64,000 bases of DNA from Chryseobacterium nepalense (GTDB lineage Bacteria > Bacteroidota > Bacteroidia > Flavobacteriales > Weeksellaceae), in assembly GCF_023195755.1 (NCBI RefSeq), contig NZ_CP096203.1, positions 2,728,001 to 2,792,000 of the forward strand, given 5' to 3'. Position 1 is the first letter of the stretch. Each line of letters starts with the position of its first letter. The translations under genes and the position numbers were made by a program. Below are positions 42,546 through 49,934 of this stretch, piece after piece. The notes under the pieces were generated by a model, which saw nothing but the letters and a program-made list of their open reading frames with translations, was not told where the DNA came from and did no database searches.

Positions 42546-42587
42546 ACAAAAAAGCATGGTTTCTTTTGTTACGATTGAAACCATGCT
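42546..42587 (-). terminator. Terminator of the copper-type TonB receptor
   Basis: AGCATGGTTTC/GAAACCATGCT perfect 11-bp stem with a 13-nt loop, followed on the minus strand by TTTTTTG. Confidence 0.85.
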
Positions 42588-42617
42588 ATTTAATTTAAGG
42601 TTAAATATTTGTAAAGA

Positions 42618-45278
42618 TTAGAATGTTACATCCAGTCCTACATAAAAATTGGCTTTCATGATAGGAGCGTAAACCATTCCGCCGTCAAAATAATTTCCGA
42701 AAGGATTTTTAAAATCGACAATCGCGTTGCTTTGTGAGTACGAAGTTAAGTTTTCGCCACCCAGATAAGCTCTTATTTTCTGGTTGAAATTTCTTGAAAT
42801 CTGTGCATTCAGAACACTGTATGATGGTGAATATGCTGCAAGCTGAAACTGTGAAGGATTGGATGAAGTATCCGGAAGCCTTTGTTTTCCTACGATATTT
42901 AAAGTCGTGTCAAAGCTCCAGAAGCCGCCTTTATCATTTTTATTGGTTGAATAGGCTGCATTTACAAAGCCTCTGTGTTTTGCCATAAAAGGAACTGCTC
43001 TTCTTCCGTTCAGGTAATCGGCCTGCACATCATAATATTTATAGGCAAATCTCAATTCAAAGTTTTTGAAAGGCATTAGATCCCACTGGGTCTGGAATGA
43101 GTTGGCAAAAGATTTTCCCTCAAGATTATAAAAGGTTAGCTGTTGAGGTGAGCGGTCAAGGTCTACCATCACCTGATCCTGAAAATCTGTCCTGAAAAAA
43201 TCTGCTATAATCGAAGATTTTCTTCCGAACAGTTTAAATTCCTGCTGAAGGCTGGCTCCGTAATTCCAGGCTATTTCAGGTCGCAAGCCATAAATGTTAC
43301 CGCCATTTTCAAGAATCTGAACCGTTCTGTTGGAGGCAAAATACTGTTGGCTTTCCGCAAAAATATTAGCCGTTCTGAAGCCTCTTCCTGCAGACAGTCT
43401 TAAGATAGTCTGTGGAGTAATATCATATTTGAAATTCAATCTCGGGGTAAATTGTGTTCCCGCTAAATTATGAAAATCAATTCTTGCTCCTGCAACCAAT
43501 GTATATTTTAATCCTGTTAAAGTATATTCTGCAAATGCTCCCGGAACAATTTCGTTTCTTTTAAAATTTTGCGTTAAATAGTTTTCGTCATATCCGTCAT
43601 ACATGAAGCTTGCACCGGCTTTGTATTTATGATTCGTGTTCCCAAGAATACTTTCAAAAATTAAATTTGAATAATAGGTATGCTGTTTTCCGGAATAATT
43701 TCTCAATCCGAAAAAGCTGTCCTGCTGATGAAAAGTATATTGATTCATCCAGCCAAGGCTTTGGTAAGGTTTCCCTTTAAAAACATAGCCTGTTTTATTC
43801 CATACCTGAAATCTTGAAATATCGATGCCTACACCGTAAAGAGATTGTTTGTCCTGTGGAATTTTTTTATCAAATCCTACCTGGCCTGCAGTTCTTTCAT
43901 CTTTAATAAAATTAATTCCAAAATGAGAACCGAATCCCGATTTCTCCAGATCGTTGTAATTCAGTAAGTACGCGGCATTCAGCTGTGTGCCTTTCGGCCT
44001 GTCTAAAAAGCCGTCATCATTCATATCCGTATCACCGAAAGTTCCATTTCCGTGAAGGAGAAAAGTCTGTGACCATTTGTCGTCGATCTTGGAAATACTG
44101 GTGATGTTAGCTTCAGTTCTTCCGTTAAAATCTGCAAAAAGGTTTAGCGAAGTTTCAGGTTTTTCAGAATTTTTCAGTAATTCTGTATTGATTTGTCCTG
44201 TTATGCTTTCATAACCGTTTGTTACAGTGCTTCCTCCTTTTGTAAGCTGAATGCTTTCAATCCATCTTCCGGGAATAAAATTTAATCCGTAAGCGGAAGC
44301 AAGTCCTCTGATCTCCGGAAGCAATTCCTTGGTTAGGCTGGTGTATTTCTGATCCAGGCCCAACATTTTCAGCTGTTTGGTACCTGTTACCGCATTACTG
44401 AAAGAAACATCTACTGTTGCATTTGTTTCAAAACTTTCGGATAAATTACAGCACGCGGCTTTCAATAATTCTTTTTTATCGATATTAAAAATTAATCCGG
44501 CTTCTTTTTTATTAAGTGAAGTGGATGCTTTTGATGCTGTTACGGTAACGCCTTCAATGTTTTTTTCATGACTGGTTCCTGCATTATGGTTGTGAGCGGC
44601 TTCTGCAGTTTCTTCAGTATGGACTTTCGGATTGGTCTCTCCAAACGGAATTTCCCTATCGTATAAGCAGCATGACGGCAGATTTTTGTAAGTGCTGTCG
44701 TTGGCTTTATACTTTTCATTGTCGTGTCCTACTTCCGCAATCTTTTTTAATATGGCATCTGCTGAAGTTTTTTGGGAATTAAAGTTTAAAGCGACAGTTT
44801 GTTTTTCTGCATTCCATTCTGCAGAATCTGCTCCGGCATCTTTTGCTGCCTTTTCAATTCTTGCTTTGCAGGATTCGCAGTTTCCTTTTACATAAAATTC
44901 ATTTTCCGCCTTTGCGTGCATGTGATGCTCTTCGGAAGTTTGTGTACTGTTTCTTTCGTAATGACAGCAGGCCGGAAGTGCTTGGTAAGAAGCTTCATCG
45001 GCCTGAAATTTTTCATTGTCATGCCCGGCCTTTGCAACTTCTTTTAAAATTTCGTTTGGGGAAACATTATCATCCGTTTCTACTGTTAAAATCTGTGAGT
45101 CTACAGAATAGTTTGCTGTTTTTGCCCCTGCTTTTTTTGCGGTTGTTTCAATTCTTTCTTTGCACAAGTTGCAGTTTCCTTTAACTTTAAACTGGTTTTT
45201 AGAAAGATGCTGTGCCAATACGAAAGGTGAACATAATAAGAATAGACCAAGAATAATCCTGGAAATATATAATTTCAT
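42618..45278 (-). CDS. TonB-dependent receptor with two N-terminal HMA domains, probably copper-related
   Basis: An 886-residue outer-membrane receptor. After the signal peptide there are two tandem modules of about 98 residues. Each has an HMA-like GNCxxCKxRIE site (Cys36/Cys39 and Cys134/Cys137), AGHDNEK or VGHDNEK, and a short LPxCCxYxR tail (Cys104/105 and Cys203/204). A His-rich linker (residues 217-240) leads to a plug domain beginning NIEGVTVTAS with Cys276-Cys277 in KAACCNLSESFETN, then the beta-barrel. The metal sites point to copper import or sensing; substrate is inferred. The two companion genes upstream are also Cys/His-rich. Confidence 0.92.
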   Translation of the reverse strand: MKLYISRIILGLFLLCSPFVLAQHLSKNQFKVKGNCNLCKERIETTAKKAGAKTANYSVDSQILTVETDDNVSPNEILKEVAKAGHDNEKFQADEASYQALPACCHYERNSTQTSEEHHMHAKAENEFYVKGNCESCKARIEKAAKDAGADSAEWNAEKQTVALNFNSQKTSADAILKKIAEVGHDNEKYKANDSTYKNLPSCCLYDREIPFGETNPKVHTEETAEAAHNHNAGTSHEKNIEGVTVTASKASTSLNKKEAGLIFNIDKKELLKAACCNLSESFETNATVDVSFSNAVTGTKQLKMLGLDQKYTSLTKELLPEIRGLASAYGLNFIPGRWIESIQLTKGGSTVTNGYESITGQINTELLKNSEKPETSLNLFADFNGRTEANITSISKIDDKWSQTFLLHGNGTFGDTDMNDDGFLDRPKGTQLNAAYLLNYNDLEKSGFGSHFGINFIKDERTAGQVGFDKKIPQDKQSLYGVGIDISRFQVWNKTGYVFKGKPYQSLGWMNQYTFHQQDSFFGLRNYSGKQHTYYSNLIFESILGNTNHKYKAGASFMYDGYDENYLTQNFKRNEIVPGAFAEYTLTGLKYTLVAGARIDFHNLAGTQFTPRLNFKYDITPQTILRLSAGRGFRTANIFAESQQYFASNRTVQILENGGNIYGLRPEIAWNYGASLQQEFKLFGRKSSIIADFFRTDFQDQVMVDLDRSPQQLTFYNLEGKSFANSFQTQWDLMPFKNFELRFAYKYYDVQADYLNGRRAVPFMAKHRGFVNAAYSTNKNDKGGFWSFDTTLNIVGKQRLPDTSSNPSQFQLAAYSPSYSVLNAQISRNFNQKIRAYLGGENLTSYSQSNAIVDFKNPFGNYFDGGMVYAPIMKANFYVGLDVTF

Positions 45279-45383
45279 TGTTGTTTAAGATTTAGATTAA
45301 TTAAATTAATGTAGCCATTAACAATTTAATTGTCTAACAATCATTAATAGACTGATAACTGGTACATTGTTATTTCTTATTAA

Positions 45384-45749
45384 TTAACCTAATTTCGGGG
45401 GTTGCCAGATTTCTCTCAGACGACCAGAAAGATAAGGGTCGGAGTACTGGAAATTTAGATTTTTGTTGGATTTATAATATGAAATATCCAGTTTAAGACT
45501 TCTGGAAAAAGGTGTTTCTATAAAGCTGTAACACATTGCGCAATAAGAGCAGCAATCATCATTACAAGAACTTTTCTGTTTATTGCTGTGATTTTCTTTA
45601 GAATGTTCTGTATGCTGTTTTTTACAGCATGAGTTTTTCGAAGATTCTTTGCAGCATGTTTCCTGCTTATTCTGAGCATAAAAGTTATCCTTAGGAATCA
45701 GGAAAATTCCTAAACAAAAAACAATTGTTATGATCTGAATGAGTTTCAT
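45384..45749 (-). CDS. Cys/His-rich exported protein of the copper cluster
   Basis: With the ATG at 45749 the protein has 121 residues and starts with a hydrophobic signal segment (MKLIQIITIVFCLGIFLIP). Residues 31-73 are packed with metal ligands: CCKE, CCKKQH, HSKENH, CNDDCCSYCAMC. The rest is unremarkable. I do not recognise the family; the composition suggests binding of a soft metal such as copper. A longer frame from 45788 adds 13 residues before the signal and is less likely. Located between the TonB receptor and the repeat lipoprotein. Confidence 0.75.
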   Translation of the reverse strand: MKLIQIITIVFCLGIFLIPKDNFYAQNKQETCCKESSKNSCCKKQHTEHSKENHSNKQKSSCNDDCCSYCAMCYSFIETPFSRSLKLDISYYKSNKNLNFQYSDPYLSGRLREIWQPPKLG

Positions 45750-45798
45750 CAATGCAAAAATACAAAAATTATGGTAAAGGATCACCAACTTTTACGCT

Positions 45799-46398
45799 TC
45801 AATTATGCCAGGCTTCTCCATGAGCCGGGTTTAAAGCAGGTTTTGGACCTGTTGGTGCGGGAGTAGGCACAGGAGCAGGCGTATTTTGGGCAATGTTCTG
45901 CGGTACGGCTTGAGGGGCGGCAGGCTTGCTGTTTAATGGCTGTCCTACGGGAATATCACATCTGTGGCCCGGTTCTCCGTGCGGCGGATTCATTCCTTTT
46001 GCTGTTTTAATATTTTGAGCTTTTCCATTTTCCACAGAGAATTTTCCGGGCTGTAAAGAATTGGGATCAATCTGGATGGCTTGTGCCTGATTAGTTGTTG
46101 CTGTCGCAGCCTGTGCAGGTTTACTGTTCAGAGGCTGTCCTACAGGAATGTCGCATCTGTGGCCCGGCTGTCCGTGAGGAGGATTCATTCCGGGAGCTGT
46201 CACTGCTGCTGTAGCAGAAGGGGTTTGTGCAGGCTGGATTCCGGCCTGGTCCAGCAATGAAGCTTTGGGAGCCTGATTTGCCATCATGGCAGGCTGCTGA
46301 ACACCGGCTTCTTCTTTAATATAAGTAGCCCTTTCGTCTTTTTTACAAGAAACTGTTACTATAGAAATAGCAATTACGCTAAAAATTATATTCTTCAT
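45799..46398 (-). CDS. Lipoprotein with tandem NPPHG-PGHRCDIPVG repeats
   Basis: A 199-residue lipoprotein: signal peptide and lipobox VTVSCKK with Cys18. The mature part is low-complexity Ala/Gln/Pro with two nearly identical modules, GMNPPHGQPGHRCDIPVGQP (70-89) and GMNPPHGEPGHRCDIPVGQP (135-154), each followed by LNSKPA, and a third degenerate piece LNPAHGEAWHN at the very end, which stops where a full module would continue. Each full module offers two histidines and one cysteine, suggesting metal binding. Function unknown. First of three genes read toward the HMA-type receptor. Confidence 0.75.
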   Translation of the reverse strand: MKNIIFSVIAISIVTVSCKKDERATYIKEEAGVQQPAMMANQAPKASLLDQAGIQPAQTPSATAAVTAPGMNPPHGQPGHRCDIPVGQPLNSKPAQAATATTNQAQAIQIDPNSLQPGKFSVENGKAQNIKTAKGMNPPHGEPGHRCDIPVGQPLNSKPAAPQAVPQNIAQNTPAPVPTPAPTGPKPALNPAHGEAWHN

Positions 46399-46406
46399 AT
46401 AAAAAC

Positions 46407-46442
46407 AAAATTAGCAAAACATTTTGAATTGTTTTGCTAATT
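46407..46442 (-). terminator. Terminator after the response-regulator gene
   Basis: AAATTAGCAAAACA/TGTTTTGCTAATTT perfect 14-bp stem, loop of eight bases. On the minus strand it follows the response-regulator stop and precedes the repeat lipoprotein gene, with TTGTTTT after it. Confidence 0.75.
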
Positions 46443-46468
46443 TATATTTATCATAAGGATTTTTATAA

Positions 46469-47155
46469 TTAATTTTTAACCAAAAGCCTGAATCCTTCAC
46501 CATGTACGTTGATGATTTCCAATCCTTCATCATCTTTCAGCAGCTTACGTAATTTTGCAATATAAACATCCATACTTCTTGCTGTAAAGTAGTTCTCTTT
46601 TTTCCAGATTTTTCTTAGGGCAAGATCTCTTGGCATAAAATCATTTCTGTGAATGCACAGAAGTTTCAGCAGTTCGTTTTCTTTAGGGGAAAGCTTATAT
46701 TCATTGTCTCCCACTCTCAGCTGTCTCAGCATGGAATCAAAGAAGATGTTACTGATTTTGAATTGTTCCTGTTCTTCATTTTCCAGCGTTGAACTTCTCT
46801 GAAGGATCGCTTTTATTTTATACAGAAGCAACTCCGTATCAAAAGGTTTGGTGATATAATCATCTGCCCCCAGCTGGTATCCTTTCAGGATGTCTTCCCT
46901 CATATTTCTTGCAGTCAGGAAAATAATAGGTGTATTTTTATCAATTTTTTTTACGTCTTCAGCTAGTGAAAATCCGTCTTTCTTAGGCATCATCACATCG
47001 AAAATACAGATGTCGAATTCATTTTCGGTGAACTCTTTTAATCCCTGCTCTCCATCTGTGGCCAGAGTAACTTCAAAGTTATTGATGGTTAAATAATCTT
47101 TCAGTACTGCCCCGAAACTCTGGTCGTCTTCTACTAATAATATTCTGTTGCTCAT
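46469..47155 (-). CDS. OmpR/PhoB-type response regulator
   Basis: A 228-residue two-domain regulator. The receiver has acidic residues Glu9-Asp10-Asp11 and the phospho-accepting Asp53 in IFDVMMPKKDG, the switch Thr in IFLTAR, and Lys in ITKPFD. The C-terminal winged helix has YKLSPKENELLKLLC and YIAKLRKLLKDDEGLEIINVHGEG. It is cotranscribed with the histidine kinase 79 bp upstream. Targets cannot be told from the sequence. Confidence 0.95.
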   Translation of the reverse strand: MSNRILLVEDDQSFGAVLKDYLTINNFEVTLATDGEQGLKEFTENEFDICIFDVMMPKKDGFSLAEDVKKIDKNTPIIFLTARNMREDILKGYQLGADDYITKPFDTELLLYKIKAILQRSSTLENEEQEQFKISNIFFDSMLRQLRVGDNEYKLSPKENELLKLLCIHRNDFMPRDLALRKIWKKENYFTARSMDVYIAKLRKLLKDDEGLEIINVHGEGFRLLVKN

Positions 47156-47234
47156 AGTTTGACTTATTAATGTTTAACAACTGGAATGAACATGTCACTC
47201 TCTCCTTATATTTGTTTATTTGGTTGATTTCTAT

Positions 47235-48782
47235 TTAATTCATCGGCAGCTTAATGGTAAATATGCTCCCTTTTCCTTTTTGGGAATCTACCAGGATCTG
47301 ACCTTTATGAAGTTCTACAATCTTTTTCACGTAAGAAAGTCCTAACCCCTGTCCTTTTACATTATGAATATTTCCTGTTTCTTCTCTGAAGAATTTTTCG
47401 AAAATTTTCGTTTTATTCTGGGTTTCCATTCCCATTCCTTTATCTGAAACTTCTATCACATACCAATGTCCTTCATTTCTTGTTTTTATAGAAATTTCGG
47501 GTGCTTCAGGAGAATACTTATTGGCATTATCCAGAAGATTTACCAGCATATTGGAAATGTGAAATTCATCAATTTTAAAATTATATTCCGTTGCATTGAA
47601 TTCCTGGATCAGCGTTCCGTTTCTTTGCTGAATAATGAGATTAAAAGATTCTGTTGTCCTTTTAATGAGCTCTCTTACATTGGTTTCTTTTAAGAATAAT
47701 TTTACCTCATTCCGTTCAAGCTTCGACATGTTTAATACATTCTCCACCTGTTTTTTCATGCGCAGGTTTTCCTGTTTTATCAGTTCGGAATAGTATTTTA
47801 CCTTATCCGGATTGGTTGCGATTTTATCATTTGCCAGAGAGTCGGTAGCTACGGAAATGGTTGCCAGCGGCGTTTTAAACTCATGAGACATATTATTGAT
47901 AAAATCCGTTTTTACTTCTGCCAGTTTTTTCTGTCTCATCATGTAATTGATGGAGATAATATAAATTCCCAGAATCGTAAGCAAAGACAGGAAAGTTCCA
48001 AGCAGCATCGGCCAGTTGTTCATTGCCAGTGAATATTCCTTTTTAGGAAAAACCAGCGCCAGTGTATATAATGTTCTTTCTTTAGAATCTGTAAATAATG
48101 GATAGCTGTACGTATTATTGTTATTTTTTTCCTTGTACAGTTTGTTGGCAACACTTGTAAGCTTATTGCTTTTATCGATAATTCCATACCCGAAAGTCGC
48201 CGAAATTCCTCTTATCCTCAATTCTTTGGTAATCACGGAATCCAATGTTTTTTCATCTACTCTTTTAGTAATCGGCAGGTTATTACCACTTACTTTCACA
48301 AATTCTTTCATGGCATAATCACCATTTTCAATATCACGGTTGATATCTGCCGTGAGAAGCTCGCGGTTAGTAGTATCTCTTTTTATTTTGTAGGATGCTT
48401 CATCTGAATACAGTTTGGTGAGATTCAGGGAGTCTCCTTTTGGCGAAATGGGAAGCTGGTTCTTTTCAATAATACTTTTGGAGTAGACAATTTGTCTCTG
48501 TGTTCCGGAATCTTCTACCTGCTGTATGGTGGTAAGAGAAGGCTGATTATTGTTAGCAAGAATGGTATTTCTGAAATCTTTATTTTCAACATTCAGGTAC
48601 TTATCCACTTCAGCCTCACCAATAATTTTTGATGTATTTTCCAGTGCAGAGTAAACTTTGGAAGAAAAATCCTGATCCAATGCACCATAGTATCTTTTCA
48701 GCCAATAAAACTGGAGCGTGACGAATACAATCAGTGAAATCGTCATAAACACCGATATTATTGGGATGAATTTATTATTCAT
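47235..48782 (-). CDS. Sensor histidine kinase
   Basis: A 515-residue membrane kinase. Two membrane segments (about 8-26 and 258-279) flank a periplasmic sensor domain of about 230 residues with no recognised ligand motif. HisKA has the phospho-accepting His300 in NNMSHEFKTPL. The ATP domain shows NLLDNANKYSPE (N box), VSDKGMGM (G1), IFEKFFRE (F box) and GQGLGLSYVKKI (G2). Stands directly before the response regulator. The sensed signal is unknown. Confidence 0.95.
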   Translation of the reverse strand: MNNKFIPIISVFMTISLIVFVTLQFYWLKRYYGALDQDFSSKVYSALENTSKIIGEAEVDKYLNVENKDFRNTILANNNQPSLTTIQQVEDSGTQRQIVYSKSIIEKNQLPISPKGDSLNLTKLYSDEASYKIKRDTTNRELLTADINRDIENGDYAMKEFVKVSGNNLPITKRVDEKTLDSVITKELRIRGISATFGYGIIDKSNKLTSVANKLYKEKNNNNTYSYPLFTDSKERTLYTLALVFPKKEYSLAMNNWPMLLGTFLSLLTILGIYIISINYMMRQKKLAEVKTDFINNMSHEFKTPLATISVATDSLANDKIATNPDKVKYYSELIKQENLRMKKQVENVLNMSKLERNEVKLFLKETNVRELIKRTTESFNLIIQQRNGTLIQEFNATEYNFKIDEFHISNMLVNLLDNANKYSPEAPEISIKTRNEGHWYVIEVSDKGMGMETQNKTKIFEKFFREETGNIHNVKGQGLGLSYVKKIVELHKGQILVDSQKGKGSIFTIKLPMN

Positions 48783-48951
48783 TACTTAATAAATTTAAAA
48801 AACAGAATGTTAAAATTAAATATTTTATGAGTTCATAAACAAAAAACGAGCCATAAAATTGTGTAATTTTTCTTAAAAATGCGTTTTTTAACATTTATTT
48901 ATAAATTTTTAATTCTTTATCATAGAAAAAGAGTGTTCTCTAAATAAAAAC

Positions 48952-48959
48952 TAGATTTG
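48952..48959 (+). promoter_or_regulatory. -7 promoter element of the SRPBCC gene
   Basis: TAGATTTG, 15 bp before the ATG at 48975. Confidence 0.5.
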
Positions 48960-48974
48960 TATCTATAAAATAAT

Positions 48975-49472
48975 ATGAAATCTGAAATCATTTTTAACAG
49001 AGATCCGGAATCTGCCAGTATTTATGTCATGAAAATGTATAATGCTGAAGTTTCTGTAATTTGGGATTATTTCACGAAATCCGAATTGCTTGATCAATGG
49101 TGGGCTCCAAAACCATGGCAATGTGAAACAAAAACTCACGAATTTAAAAAAGGAGGAACCTGGCTGTATTCAATGCTAGGTCCTGAAGGAGAAAGGCATT
49201 ATGCTAAAGTAAAGTACGGAGAAATAACGGAACACCGGAGCTTCGACGGGACAGACTCTTTCTGCGATGAAAACGGAAATGCAAACCCGGATTTTCCAGA
49301 AACAAAATGGCTGTTCGGATTTACAGGAGTGGAAGAGGGTACGAAAGTAACGGTAAATATTCATTTTGCATCTGAACAAGCGATGAACCAGCTTTTGGAG
49401 ATGGGATTTGAACAAGGTTTCAAAGCGGGTTTAAATCAATTGGAAAGTATTCTCAGTAGTTATGATATTTAA
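48975..49472 (+). CDS. SRPBCC/AHSA1-family protein
   Basis: A 165-residue single-domain protein of the START-like fold. The characteristic beginning WDYFTKSELLDQWWAPKPW and the ending TKVTVNIHFASEQAMNQLLEMGFEQGF match AHSA1-type proteins. These bind hydrophobic ligands or act as Hsp90 co-chaperone relatives; in bacteria the role is usually unknown. No signal peptide. Monocistronic, ended by the hairpin at 49484. Confidence 0.88.
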   Translation: MKSEIIFNRDPESASIYVMKMYNAEVSVIWDYFTKSELLDQWWAPKPWQCETKTHEFKKGGTWLYSMLGPEGERHYAKVKYGEITEHRSFDGTDSFCDENGNANPDFPETKWLFGFTGVEEGTKVTVNIHFASEQAMNQLLEMGFEQGFKAGLNQLESILSSYDI

Positions 49473-49483
49473 ATATTAATAAG

Positions 49484-49506
49484 AGCGGACTTTAGTCCGT
49501 TTTTTA
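49484..49506 (+). terminator. Terminator related to the 41096 palindrome
   Basis: CGGACT-TT-AGTCCG (49486-49499) then T6. The core GCGG(A/G)CTTTAG(T/C)CCG is shared in reverse orientation with 41096-41111, so this is probably a dispersed element doubling as terminator. Confidence 0.75.
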
Positions 49507-49544
49507 ATGTAAAATTTCACAGGCTTTAATCAAAATTAAAGCAC

Positions 49545-49576
49545 AAAAAATGGAAAGTATTTACTTTCCATTTTTT
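49545..49576 (-). terminator. Terminator of the S9 peptidase operon
   Basis: AAAAAATGGAAAGTA/TACTTTCCATTTTTT perfect 15-bp stem with two-base loop, 14 bp after the minus-strand stop at 49590. Confidence 0.85.
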
Positions 49577-49589
49577 ATTTCATTTTAAT

Positions 49590-49934
49590 TTAAACAATTT
49601 CTTCATCCTGAAAATACTGAATGATCGCTTTTTTCATTAAAAGCTGCTGTTCATTCGGTTTCAGCTCGGGAAGATCTTCCAGTTTTTCAAAATGGGGATA
49701 GCCGTCATCATCGTAGTGAGAAAATTTATAGTATCCGAAAGGTTCCAGTAATCTGCATACTGCGATATGAATGAGATTCACCTTGTCGTCTTTTGTATAT
49801 TTCTGCTGACCGCTGCCCAGTTCCTGAAGGCCAATCAGGAACAGATACGTTTCTATCGGTGCATTCTTTTCCGTATCAAAATTTTCAACGAAAAATTGTT
49901 CTATTTTCTGCCAGTATTCTGCTTCGTTAATCAT
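49590..49934 (-). CDS. Conserved small protein of unknown function
   Basis: A 114-residue soluble protein I do not recognise. It starts MINEAEYWQKIEQFFVENF, is helical with several aromatic residues (GYYKFSHYDDDGYPHFEKL in the middle) and ends with an acidic helix. The ATG overlaps the end of the S9 peptidase gene by 8 bp, so it is translated from the same mRNA. No signal peptide or metal motif. Confidence 0.75.
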   Translation of the reverse strand: MINEAEYWQKIEQFFVENFDTEKNAPIETYLFLIGLQELGSGQQKYTKDDKVNLIHIAVCRLLEPFGYYKFSHYDDDGYPHFEKLEDLPELKPNEQQLLMKKAIIQYFQDEEIV

